A stretch of DNA of 20,815 nt from NCBI GenBank assembly GCA_002719475.1, contig PBHQ01000053.1, positions 1-20,815 on the forward strand. Direction: 5' to 3'. Origin of the DNA: Methanobacteriota archaeon (GTDB lineage: Archaea > Thermoplasmatota > Poseidoniia > Poseidoniales > Poseidoniaceae). Positions 1 through 6,778 of this stretch are shown here, one piece after another (within the stretch, counting starts at the first letter, position 1; every line of letters begins with the position of its first letter). A model generated the notes under the pieces. It saw only the letters and a list, made by a program, of their open reading frames with translations, had not been told where the DNA came from and ran no database searches. The position numbers were made by a program, and so were the translations under genes.

Positions 1-1
1 A

Positions 2-850
2 TTCATTGAGCCGAAAAAGGAAACTGAAAGAGAAGTTGAGGAAGATAATGAGGATGAAATCGATGATGGTGAGCCCGATTTGGCCCTCAAGCAAGAGGTT
101 ATTGGGCCGGACATCATTGATGAGCCGGAAATGATTCAGGAGCAAGTCCCTGAAGGGGATAAACCCGAAACGCATCTAACTCCGAAAGCTGGAAAAAATG
201 TGAAGATTGAGATTGAAGAAGATGCTCCTAGTGAAAATATCGAAGAAGAGTCGAAGATGGCGGAAAGTGAATCTGTTACTGTAGAATCAGATGAAGAAGA
301 AAGTAAGACTAGGAGTGATGGTGGCGCGATAGAAAGTACTGATGATGAACGTGCTGAAATTTTGCGAGTCCCGTTGAATCGTCTACTGTTAGGATTAGGT
401 ATTTTGGGCGTGAAGGAGAATTTGAACTCGAGCGAACTAGAACGGATTCGCTTTGCTGTCGCTTCTAAAGTTGGTATCAAACCAAGGGATTCGCGCGTGG
501 ATCGTTTGTTGAAGCTTGCACTAAGGTTGATTCCTAGAGAGGTTGGGGGTGACATACGTAAACGTGCAGGAATGATCTTGATGTTGGCGTCCAGTGCAGA
601 GAAGTTGAACGAATGGTCTGCACTTAGATTGCGTAGTAGAAATGCTGCAGTCGGAGATGGGTTGTTGGAGAACTCCTGGAATCTAGGAAAAGCGCTGAGT
701 CGAATCCCCGGACCCGGATTCAACATCCCCTTAGAGCCGGATAAATATCAACTTCCTTCCGCCGATGAATTGAACGAATTGGCTGGAGAAGTAGCGCGGT
801 TGAACAGCCTTGCTAATCTCGCTTCCTCTTCAGGAATTAAGGCTCTTTAA
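2..850 (+). CDS. Acidic protein of unknown function, 5' end outside window
   Basis: The reading frame is open from the window edge to a TAA at 848-850, giving 282 residues; the true start lies upstream. The first ~110 visible residues are low-complexity and very rich in Glu and Asp, and look disordered. From about residue 115 the protein becomes a mostly helical, compositionally normal domain that begins near the segment RVPLNRLLLGLGILGV. I see no signal peptide, membrane segment or catalytic motif, and I do not recognise the family. An acidic tether followed by a helical domain is common among nucleic-acid or ribosome-associated archaeal proteins, but that is only an analogy. An internal TTG at 80 is a possible start but is unlikely, because the acidic tract continues unbroken through it. 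The gene runs convergently into the next one with no spacer. Confidence 0.75.
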   Translation, partial: FIEPKKETEREVEEDNEDEIDDGEPDLALKQEVIGPDIIDEPEMIQEQVPEGDKPETHLTPKAGKNVKIEIEEDAPSENIEEESKMAESESVTVESDEEESKTRSDGGAIESTDDERAEILRVPLNRLLLGLGILGVKENLNSSELERIRFAVASKVGIKPRDSRVDRLLKLALRLIPREVGGDIRKRAGMILMLASSAEKLNEWSALRLRSRNAAVGDGLLENSWNLGKALSRIPGPGFNIPLEPDKYQLPSADELNELAGEVARLNSLANLASSSGIKAL

Positions 851-2146
851 TCAATCATCTAACATTGAAAGGAGATCATCCTTTTCTGCAGTCGACATAT
901 TGTCTTCTCTAGGAGAACCAGAAACTACAGCTTCAGGTGGCGGAGGTAACTCGGCATCCGCGTCCATTACTAAAGGATCTTCTGAGAATGGCGGTTCTGA
1001 AGGAAACTCGATCCCAGGGGCAGGTGGAGGGGGCATCGGAGCAGGAGGGGGAGGTAATGGGGCAGTGGGTGGCTGAACTGGAATCAAATTGGCCGGAGGG
1101 TTTGGTGCGGGTGGTGGAGGGGGGTGTTGTATTCCTTCGCTTTGCTCAGGAGGTTCCGGGGCAGGTAACTCCTTTGGTGAGTCATCTTCAACTTCTCCAG
1201 AAGGTTCGGGCTGTGATTCTTGTTCTGACGATTCAGAGGGGGGATCTGGAGGGGGGAGTTCCGCTGACTCGGGCGATTCTGCCGGAGGGGCTGGGGCCGG
1301 AAGAGGGGGTTGTTCCAATGCTGCTGCCGGAGGAGGGGCTGGTTCTACAACCTGCCCGGGCTGAGGTGCAACCACTTGGTTGGGTTGTCCTTGCATGACC
1401 ATTGTTGATTGCATTTGTTGCTGTTGCTGCATCTGCATTTGTTGCTGCATCTGCATTTGCTGCTGCATTTGCATTTGCTGCGCTGCTGCTGCTTGGGCTG
1501 CTGCTTCTTGCATTTTTGCAGCTCTACCTAACATCAATTCCTCTATTGACGCATCATAACTTGAAGTATCCATATCGCCATCTGTTAAGAGGCTCTGAAC
1601 TGAATTAGAGAAATTGTCCATACTACAAGCCATCAATTCTCTATCCGAACCCATCCGGTTCATGAACAAACGATGGCGCCCCGTCGTAGTCTCCAATACA
1701 ATCATCTCAGGATCTGCAAACTGCCATGCTGACAAAACAAGGCCTGCTCCGAACAATGTTGGGCCTAATGTTGCAAATGCTCCACCAACCAATGTTAGTG
1801 TAAGGCCTCCTGCAAACATTCCCCACCAACCGAGTTTGAATCTATCTAGCCAGTCAAATTTGTTGTGTGACACACCAAGAATTGCTTCCTTCTTAACCAT
1901 GAACCTCTGTTGGGTTTGAACCGTTCCGTCTTTTGATCTGGTGGCCTTTACAATCTTCACTAAATCCCCTTCACTTAACAAAGAAAGTGCTTTATCACCT
2001 TTGTTCGTTCTCCTCAATAAATATTCTTTGAAATCTCCCTTAATATAGTCTGAAACGCTTACAGGAGAATGTAATTCGTTCACTGTATGTACTTGCATTA
2101 CAGGTTGCGATGGGCTTGATGCAGCATCTTCGGGCGAAGGTTGCAT
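851..2146 (-). CDS. Membrane protein with Gln/Met repeat and Pro-rich acidic tail
   Basis: The 431-residue protein has four parts. A soluble N-terminal region (1-103) is followed by a hydrophobic stretch at about 105-142 that could be a two-helix hairpin. A short soluble region (143-210) comes next. The rest is a low-complexity tail: Ala-rich at 210-223, Gln/Met-rich at 223-252, then Pro/Glu/Ala-rich to about 410. The last residues (AEKDDLLSMLDD) form an acidic, hydrophobic amphipathic end that could be a docking motif. The start is an ATG at 2144-2146, with a TATA-like TTATACAT at about 2180-2187 inside the end of the upstream gene. It follows a DUF4149-like gene and dnaG on the same strand. 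I do not recognise the family. The topology suggests a membrane-anchored scaffold or a surface protein with a proline-rich stalk; this is inference. Confidence 0.8.
   Translation of the reverse strand: MQPSPEDAASSPSQPVMQVHTVNELHSPVSVSDYIKGDFKEYLLRRTNKGDKALSLLSEGDLVKIVKATRSKDGTVQTQQRFMVKKEAILGVSHNKFDWLDRFKLGWWGMFAGGLTLTLVGGAFATLGPTLFGAGLVLSAWQFADPEMIVLETTTGRHRLFMNRMGSDRELMACSMDNFSNSVQSLLTDGDMDTSSYDASIEELMLGRAAKMQEAAAQAAAAQQMQMQQQMQMQQQMQMQQQQQMQSTMVMQGQPNQVVAPQPGQVVEPAPPPAAALEQPPLPAPAPPAESPESAELPPPDPPSESSEQESQPEPSGEVEDDSPKELPAPEPPEQSEGIQHPPPPPAPNPPANLIPVQPPTAPLPPPPAPMPPPPAPGIEFPSEPPFSEDPLVMDADAELPPPPEAVVSGSPREDNMSTAEKDDLLSMLDD
1427..1480 (-). repeat. Three tandem 18-bp units encoding a Gln/Met repeat
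   Basis: Three consecutive 18-base units (1427-1444, 1445-1462, 1463-1480) differ only at one or two bases. They lie in frame in the membrane protein gene and encode Gln/Met hexads. Flanking CTG/TTG-type triplets extend the Gln-rich tract on both sides. A tract of this kind is prone to length change by replication slippage in whole codon units, so its copy number probably varies between strains. Confidence 0.85.
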
Positions 2147-2171
2147 GGCTACGGCTGAGGGTTTATACCTA

Positions 2172-2678
2172 TCATATTGATGTATAAGTCCAGGCTAAAC
2201 CAAACAAACTAATGAGCAAAAGTAGTGTGCAGACTTTCCACATTCCGACGCTCACCGAATGCATCTTTGCAAACAATACTTGGCCCTCTTCCAAGGCACC
2301 TACATCCGATTCTGATGACTTTGCTGCAATCATTGCCATCCTCAATGCTTCAGTCTGTGGTAAAACCTTCTTCCATGATACCCACCATATACTAGTGGCA
2401 AGAATTACAGGAATACTCCACAACAAAAATGGTGGCGCAGCAGGACCTTCAGAAATGTATAGTGAATGTAAAATGATTGACAAAAGAAGTGTTATGCCCC
2501 CATACCAACCCAACAGATGTGCTCTCTCAAGTATTCTACCTGCCAACCTACCAGCATCTTCTGACGATAGTTCACGATGCAATAGAGGCGCTGTCAGCAG
2601 GCCGAAACCGATGACCGCAGAAAGCCAAAGCCCGGTCCCAACAATTGAGAGAAAGAGAATTGAAAATGAAAGCAACAT
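2172..2678 (-). CDS. DUF4149-like four-helix integral membrane protein
   Basis: About 168 residues with four hydrophobic segments near residues 2-27, 53-72, 78-97 and 142-163. The first helix ends in a Gly-rich stretch followed by a conserved-looking GLLTAPLLHREL and then an Ala/Gly-rich helix (AGRLAGRIL). This resembles the DUF4149/TMEM205 fold, in which a Pro-containing motif follows the first helix. No catalytic residues are apparent and the function of the family is unsettled. The ATG at 2676-2678 is preferred; a GTG lies one codon upstream. It begins 12 bases after the dnaG stop, so it is probably co-transcribed with dnaG. The family assignment is by pattern only. Confidence 0.7.
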   Translation of the reverse strand: MLLSFSILFLSIVGTGLWLSAVIGFGLLTAPLLHRELSSEDAGRLAGRILERAHLLGWYGGITLLLSIILHSLYISEGPAAPPFLLWSIPVILATSIWWVSWKKVLPQTEALRMAMIAAKSSESDVGALEEGQVLFAKMHSVSVGMWKVCTLLLLISLFGLAWTYTSI

Positions 2679-2690
2679 CACATTCCCGGC

Positions 2691-3917
2691 CTATTGGAAA
2701 TCTGTAGTAATCCATGATTCAACGTCATCCAATTTCTTGTAACCCTTGCCCTCTCCGGTTCCAAGTACAGTTTGAATCGCTGCTTCACTGGCAATCTCCA
2801 ACGTACGCTGACTCAATGGCCCATTGAGAACAATTGCAACTGCTCCATCGGCAACATTGGCTTGTTCCTTCAAGGAGCGTGGACCGATGGGTTCTGAACA
2901 CGTCCCATCAAGATATACAAGCACTGCTTGATTACTCTCAAGCCCATCAAGATGATCTACTAATTCTATCACTGATTCTGGTACCTCTGCTTCACTCGAC
3001 GCTCTAGATGGTGTGTCGTCATCATCAGATTTCTCCAAACGTGCAATGACTTTGCTTGCAGGTTCTTTCATTGAAAGACACTTTGTGACTGTCTTCTGAG
3101 GTAACAATTCCCACTCCTGGCCAACAGGTGCCTGAGCAACGAAATCTACCTTCATTTGTCCATACATCTCGCGTAGCAACATCTCGCCGCCGCGGTCACC
3201 GTCGATTGCTGCAATGACTGTTTCCTTGCCATTCGCCAAATCGATTAATTCTTGTTTCATATTTCCGGCGCCATCGCAAGCAATTGCATTCTTAATTCCA
3301 AAGTTGATGACGTTTGCAATATCGTTTCGTCCTTCCATAATTATCAATGAATCAGATGATTCAATATTTGGCCCGCATGTTAGTCCGTGGAAACTAGTCA
3401 ATTTTTGTGTAGTTAATACACTACGAACTTCTTCAATGACCGTCTTGCTTGCTGCTTCTCCACTAGCAACTAATTCCAGCAACAATTCCTTGGCCCTATC
3501 TACAACATTATTGCGCTTGGTCTTCCTTACATCTTGTATCTCGGTGACTTTGATCACTGCCTTACATGGACCAATTCTGTCTATCGTCTCAAGAGCTGAG
3601 CCGATAATTGCTGTCTCTACATTATCCATGCTGCTTGGAATGATGATCGTTCCTGACATCTTTCCTTTGTTCGATTCCATCTCGACATCTACGTGCCCAA
3701 CGCGTGCTGTACGTTGCAATTTTCTTAATTCCAGTTCATCTCCTAGCAGACCTTCTGTTTGGCCCATGATTGCTCCGATTACATCCTTACGCTGGACTGT
3801 TCCGTCGATATTTAGAGAGGCGATTACCTGATATTTCATCGCCTTTCCTTGCTTGTGCCCTTGCTTATTTCCTCTTGACATTGATTTCCCTCGTTTGTTT
3901 CCTTTGGGGTCCCCCAC
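2691..3917 (-). CDS. dnaG: Archaeal DnaG-type primase (TOPRIM domain)
   Basis: This is the archaeal homologue of bacterial primase; in archaea it has been linked both to primer synthesis and to the exosome. The family signature after residue 27 reads KYQVIAS..., then GAIMGQTEGLLGDEL, which matches archaeal DnaG. The TOPRIM core follows, with the catalytic Glu in IIMEGRND (about residue 195) and the acidic AAIDGDRGG (about 237-244). The last ~120 residues are acidic, variable and helical. The longest frame starts at a GTG at 3915-3917. An ATG at 3879-3881 and an ATG at 3837-3839 are in frame, and the last fits the usual family start. If an earlier start is used, the protein gains a basic tail with repeated GNKRG/GNKQG units. 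It is the first gene of a minus-strand cluster with a DUF4149-like and a Pro-rich membrane protein. Confidence 0.95.
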   Translation of the reverse strand: MGDPKGNKRGKSMSRGNKQGHKQGKAMKYQVIASLNIDGTVQRKDVIGAIMGQTEGLLGDELELRKLQRTARVGHVDVEMESNKGKMSGTIIIPSSMDNVETAIIGSALETIDRIGPCKAVIKVTEIQDVRKTKRNNVVDRAKELLLELVASGEAASKTVIEEVRSVLTTQKLTSFHGLTCGPNIESSDSLIIMEGRNDIANVINFGIKNAIACDGAGNMKQELIDLANGKETVIAAIDGDRGGEMLLREMYGQMKVDFVAQAPVGQEWELLPQKTVTKCLSMKEPASKVIARLEKSDDDDTPSRASSEAEVPESVIELVDHLDGLESNQAVLVYLDGTCSEPIGPRSLKEQANVADGAVAIVLNGPLSQRTLEIASEAAIQTVLGTGEGKGYKKLDDVESWITTDFQ

Positions 3918-4001
3918 TCTCCACTTCCCTAATTGGGAAGACCTCTCTGAAGCGCGTTGGTAAAACGCGGGTGAGTGGGAAGAGAACCCATCGGTTCAGA
4001 G
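3907..4001. ncRNA. Structured intergenic element, candidate RNA or dnaG leader
   Basis: The region between dnaG and the TerB-like gene holds several perfect inverted repeats. CTTCCC (3924-3929) pairs with GGGAAG (3935-3940) across a 5-base loop. CTCTGAA (3945-3951) pairs with TTCAGAG (3995-4001). Inside that stem, CGCGTT (3953-3958) pairs with AACGCG (3964-3969) across a 5-base loop, and GGT/ACC can form a further small helix (3970-3972 with 3986-3988). CCCACTC (3913-3919) is complementary to GAGTGGG (3973-3979) and could form a long-range helix. A TATA-like AGTATAGT on the minus strand (about 4010-4017) could drive transcription through it towards dnaG. It does not fit a tRNA, 5S rRNA or C/D-box pattern as far as I can tell. 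The strand, the boundaries and whether it is an independent RNA are not established. Confidence 0.35.
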
Positions 4002-4113
4002 CAAGCCACTATACTGCCATTCTTGAAGGCTTTCCATCTACAACAAAGAAATTCATGATTAATAGGGATTCAAGCATCAAAGGTCTGAAGAGGCACAGCA
4101 TACTGCGCATAGC

Positions 4114-4590
4114 GTGTCTGACTCCAGCGTCAATACCCTAGAGGTGTTTAGGGGTACCATTGAAGTCATGCTTTTGGATGGCGTATTGACTAGGGAAGAA
4201 AAGAGATTGATCATCAAACTTGCTAGCCTATTGGAATTGGAATCCGAGGAGCCTTCAATGGCATACGTCGCTATTCAAGAAGGAAGTGAATTGTCCGGCG
4301 GGAAGAGTATTAATCGCCGAAAACAATTGAAAGTTTACGAGAAAATTTACGAAGTTGCGTTACTGAATGAATCTCTATCTCAAGATGAATGGCGAGTCAT
4401 TCGATATATCAAAGAACTATTCGACATCTCCGATGATGAAGATAAGAAGGTTCTTGAAAATATCAAGCGTTCAGTAGAAGAGAAATTCGAAGATGGTGTC
4501 GTCGACAAAATGTTACATGCTCTAAAGGACTCCATGACGATAGTCGGCGGAATGTTTGATTCGGTTCGTACCAAGAAAGTGAATGATTGA
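4114..4590 (+). CDS. TerB-like all-helical protein, two repeats
   Basis: 158 residues, all helical and acidic. Two related halves each carry a TerB-type pattern: a hydrophobic helix, then an acidic DG-x-L-T-x-E-E-type loop, then a second helix. The first is EVMLLDGVLTREEKRLI (about residues 17-33). The second is EVALLNESLSQDEWRVI (about 77-93). TerB domains are metal-associated helical modules found in tellurite-resistance and phage-defence contexts, but also in many uncharacterised proteins; no particular role is implied here. The frame starts at GTG 4114-4116; an ATG at 4168 is in frame but would remove the first repeat's helix. An AT-rich GATTAATAG at about 4057-4065 could be the TATA box. 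It heads a tight plus-strand operon with a 9-base gap to the next gene. Confidence 0.65.
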   Translation: MSDSSVNTLEVFRGTIEVMLLDGVLTREEKRLIIKLASLLELESEEPSMAYVAIQEGSELSGGKSINRRKQLKVYEKIYEVALLNESLSQDEWRVIRYIKELFDISDDEDKKVLENIKRSVEEKFEDGVVDKMLHALKDSMTIVGGMFDSVRTKKVND

Positions 4591-4599
4591 GGGTGGGGG

Positions 4600-5250
4600 A
4601 TGGCCTCGAAAGACCCCTTGGATGACTTGCTTTCTGTTTACGATTCTTCGGTTCTAAAAAATACAAAAAAAGTCCTCAAAATATTGGAAGAGGCATATAT
4701 ATTGACCATTCCGGGGTTAATTGCAAAATCGATGACAGATCGATTATCACAATCCTCTGGAGTTGAGTTCCATCACGGGACGCCCGAATCGGAATTACGA
4801 AGAATTGCATCATGGTTATTCACTCTAGCAGGTGAAAATCATGTGGCTTTGCTGAAGGTTGCAAAGGGAGCTTGGAAAAGACACGGGCGGGAGGACTTAC
4901 GTATTGCTGGATTGATTGTCGCCAATGTTAATCCAGCTATTCTTTCTGAAGGGCCTTGGCAAGAATTAGCAAATTTAGTTGGTAGAAGTGAGCCTTTGGA
5001 AGCTTTACTAGAAGTGATTGAAGAAATTGCGCGCTCGAATGCAAAGACCCCTGCGGATGATGTCTTTGATCGATGGAGAAAGTCCTCACCAATTCTACAC
5101 CACATGGTATTGTTAATTCTTAAAGTTTGTAATCGGAGAGATAACATCTCTGAATTGACAGAGGTACAGAAGGTTATCATTCAAAACAGGCCTCCTGGTC
5201 CAGAATTAATGGAACGAATCGCTGAAGGTTTACTCAATTCTGCGTCATGA
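4600..5250 (+). CDS. Helical HEAT-like repeat protein, unknown function
   Basis: 216 residues, predicted almost wholly helical, with short helix pairs of about 30-40 residues (ELRRIASWLFTLAGEN, then VALLKVAKGAWKRHGREDL, then PWQELANLVGRSEPLEALLEVI). This resembles HEAT or AlkD-like superhelical scaffolds. I see no catalytic motif and cannot assign a family. The ATG at 4600 is preceded by a G-rich GGGTGGGGG that could act as a ribosome-binding stretch. The gene sits 9 bases after the TerB-like gene and 28 bases before the 72-residue gene, so it is part of the same transcription unit. A protein-protein scaffold is the likeliest role, by architecture only. Confidence 0.7.
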   Translation: MASKDPLDDLLSVYDSSVLKNTKKVLKILEEAYILTIPGLIAKSMTDRLSQSSGVEFHHGTPESELRRIASWLFTLAGENHVALLKVAKGAWKRHGREDLRIAGLIVANVNPAILSEGPWQELANLVGRSEPLEALLEVIEEIARSNAKTPADDVFDRWRKSSPILHHMVLLILKVCNRRDNISELTEVQKVIIQNRPPGPELMERIAEGLLNSAS

Positions 5251-5269
5251 TGAAATCCTTCCTAATCAC

Positions 5270-5275
5270 AGGAGG
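5270..5275 (+). promoter_or_regulatory. Shine-Dalgarno AGGAGG with short spacing
   Basis: A full AGGAGG lies three bases before the ATG at 5279. Few genes in this window show a clear Shine-Dalgarno element, so this one helps to establish the small gene as real. Confidence 0.6.
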
Positions 5276-5278
5276 TTC

Positions 5279-5497
5279 ATGGTAGAGAGGTTTCTTCCCT
5301 CAGACGACCCTGTGTTAGAAGAGGTTCTAGTATGGACCATAAATAGGGACTCTCTTGACATGAGGAGGTTGTTGGAATGGATTCCCCAAGCCCGTTCAAT
5401 AAGGGAGAGAAAGTTACTATTGGAAAAAGTGCGGGCCTTAGCTGATGAATTAGAAGGGGCCATGCAAAGTCTCTCATCATTACAATCCGGTGAGTGA
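5279..5497 (+). CDS. Small helical protein (72 aa), unknown function
   Basis: A 72-residue helical protein with heptad-like hydrophobic spacing in its second half (RKLLLEKVRALADELEGA), so it may be a short coiled coil. A perfect AGGAGG (5270-5275) stands only 3 bases before the ATG at 5279, which is an unusually short spacing but supports a translated gene. The stop TGA (5495-5497) is directly followed by the mobA ATG at 5498, which suggests translational coupling. The family is not recognised. It could be an accessory subunit of the neighbouring HEAT-like protein. Confidence 0.65.
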   Translation: MVERFLPSDDPVLEEVLVWTINRDSLDMRRLLEWIPQARSIRERKLLLEKVRALADELEGAMQSLSSLQSGE

Positions 5498-6052
5498 ATG
5501 CGTATTCTGGGGGTCATTCTGGCTGGAGGGAGTTCCAGTCGAATGGGGAGGAATAAAGCATCACTGAAAATAGGGGGGGTTTCGTTACTCTCCAATGCTT
5601 TCAACAATATGCAAGATTGTCATGAGATCGTTTTGGCTAGTAACAATATTGCTCTTCCCGATGACATTCCTTCATGCAAAATTATTCCTGACGCTTCTGA
5701 TAAGGTGGGGCCATTAGCAGGTGTTTTTTCTGGGCTTGAATTTGCAAAAGAAAACGGATTTGACATGGTTCAGTTCTGTCCTTGTGATACTCCATTAGTA
5801 AAACAAAAAATATTCTCAAATTTGAAGGGAGGAATCGAAGATGCAGAATGTTGTGTACCTGAAAGTACTACAGGTATGCACCCACTTCATGCTTTAGTGA
5901 AAACGGCTGAAGCAATCACATCTTTCGATGTCGGAAAGGTTGGAAATAGTGCTCATTCGCTAGTCAAAAGTTTGGAATATAACACAATATTTGTTGAGGA
6001 TAGAATCATGCTCAACATCAATACTCCAGAAGATCTGGCTGAAATCAATTAA
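5498..6052 (+). CDS. mobA: Molybdenum cofactor guanylyltransferase-like protein (MobA)
   Basis: MobA transfers GMP from GTP to molybdopterin to make the guanine dinucleotide cofactor. The 184-residue length fits the family. The N-terminal nucleotide-binding signature LAGGSSSRMGRNKASL (about residues 8-23) carries the conserved GG, RMG and Lys. GPLAGVFSGL (about 73-82) and the Asp of CPCDTPL (about 98-104), which would bind the metal, follow in the usual order, and the C-terminal NINTPEDL matches the family end. Other MobA-like nucleotidyltransferases share this fold, so the exact substrate is likely but not proven. No other molybdenum cofactor gene is in the window. It starts directly after the 72-residue gene, and its last 8 bases overlap the convergent purN. 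Confidence 0.88.
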   Translation: MRILGVILAGGSSSRMGRNKASLKIGGVSLLSNAFNNMQDCHEIVLASNNIALPDDIPSCKIIPDASDKVGPLAGVFSGLEFAKENGFDMVQFCPCDTPLVKQKIFSNLKGGIEDAECCVPESTTGMHPLHALVKTAEAITSFDVGKVGNSAHSLVKSLEYNTIFVEDRIMLNINTPEDLAEIN

Positions 6053-6058
6053 TTGATT
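6043..6058. repeat. 16-bp perfect palindrome across two convergent stop codons
   Basis: AATCAATTAATTGATT reads the same on both strands and contains both the mobA TAA (6050-6052) and the purN TGA (complement of 6045-6047). As a consequence both proteins end in Ile-Asn. It is AT-only at its centre and may be a two-way termination or pause site, or may simply reflect the overlap. Confidence 0.6.
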
Positions 6059-6698
6059 CAAGCCTTGATTCGGCGAATGCATCAATTACTTCAGGATAGA
6101 GTAGATGCTCTACTTTTTTCACTCGTTCCTGAAGAGATTCTTCTGTATCTCCTTGAAAAACAGGTACTGAACGCTGTGCAATTATTCGTCCGCTATCCAT
6201 TCCCATATCAACAAAATGTACGGTGCAGCCTGAAACTTCCACCCCTGCTGCAATTACATCTTTATGAGCGTGGGCTCCTGGAAATTCCGGTAATAAACTG
6301 GGGTGAATATTGAGTAATCTGCCTTCCCATTTTCCGACAAACCATGGACTTAATATTCGCATATATCCTGAAAGAATTACCGCCTCAACTTCATATTTCT
6401 CTAGAATGGCGTCCATTTCGCGCTCGTGCCCTTCTCTATCTTCAATGGACTCTGGAATTACGGCAATTGATGGAATTCCGTACTTTTCGGCCTTATTCAA
6501 GCCTGCAACTCCTTCCTTGTTTGAAATTACAATCTTTGTGATATGGCTACAATTCTTCTTTTGATGATTCAACAGCGCCTCCATACCAGATCCGGAGCCT
6601 GAGATTAATACTGCTAATCTTAGAGGGCTAGTGATGGTGCCTTGACGCGGAAGTCGAAAGGCCATGTTATCCCTTGTTGATGACGAGTTGTCTTCCAT
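6045..6698 (-). CDS. purN: Phosphoribosylglycinamide formyltransferase (PurN)
   Basis: PurN transfers a formyl group from 10-formyl-tetrahydrofolate to GAR, the third step of purine synthesis, in the cytoplasm. The core LAVLISGSGSGMEALL (about residues 28-43) is the GAR-binding N terminus. The catalytic triad is visible: Asn130 and His132 in NIHPSLLPEFPGAHAHKD, and Asp168 in VDMGMDSGRI, equivalent to Asn106/His108/Asp144 of the E. coli enzyme. The first ~25 residues are extra and Ser/Arg-rich compared with typical PurN. The ATG at 6696-6698 is preferred because a TATA-like box ends about 28 bases upstream; an in-frame ATG at 6663-6665 is the alternative. It diverges from the DUF454 gene, and purH lies about 0.5 kb beyond, so two purine genes flank one membrane protein. 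Confidence 0.95.
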   Translation of the reverse strand: MEDNSSSTRDNMAFRLPRQGTITSPLRLAVLISGSGSGMEALLNHQKKNCSHITKIVISNKEGVAGLNKAEKYGIPSIAVIPESIEDREGHEREMDAILEKYEVEAVILSGYMRILSPWFVGKWEGRLLNIHPSLLPEFPGAHAHKDVIAAGVEVSGCTVHFVDMGMDSGRIIAQRSVPVFQGDTEESLQERVKKVEHLLYPEVIDAFAESRLESIN

Positions 6699-6725
6699 TG
6701 ATGATTGCTTCGCAAATGTTTGGCA

Positions 6726-6736
6726 GTATGTATAAC
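6726..6736. promoter_or_regulatory. Shared, two-way TATA-like element between purN and DUF454 gene
   Basis: GTATGTATAAC reads as a TATA-like box on both strands (GTTATACATAC on the other). From its centre, the purN ATG is about 33 bases away and the DUF454 ATG about 48 bases away. With the usual archaeal spacing of about 25 bases to the transcription start, leaders of roughly 8 and 23 bases would result. No other TATA-like sequence is obvious in this gap of about 80 bases. Confidence 0.45.
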
Positions 6737-6778
6737 CCTAATCCTCTTGTGTGATGCTCCAAGTCCGATTTGAGAAAC

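Noticed and set aside
136..726. A 196-codon minus-strand frame opposite the acidic gene
   Set aside because: Ser/Phe/Pro-rich product with no motif, fully antisense to the acidic plus-strand gene whose frame is better supported.
1089..1398. Plus-strand Gly-rich and Gly/Val-rich frames
   Set aside because: They are the complement of the Pro-rich coding sequence of the minus-strand membrane protein; the composition is the expected artefact.
1410..1500. A CRISPR-like array from the short CTG/CAT repeats
   Set aside because: The units are contiguous 18-base coding repeats with no spacers and stay in frame as Gln/Met codons.
3214..3831. 205-codon plus-strand frame inside dnaG
   Set aside because: Antisense to the well-conserved DnaG coding sequence with no recognisable domain.
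3935..4010. Possible tRNA or 5S rRNA in the dnaG upstream region
   Set aside because: The T-arm, anticodon arm and acceptor pairing cannot be fitted, and 5S conserved loop sequences are lacking; it is kept only as an unassigned structured element.
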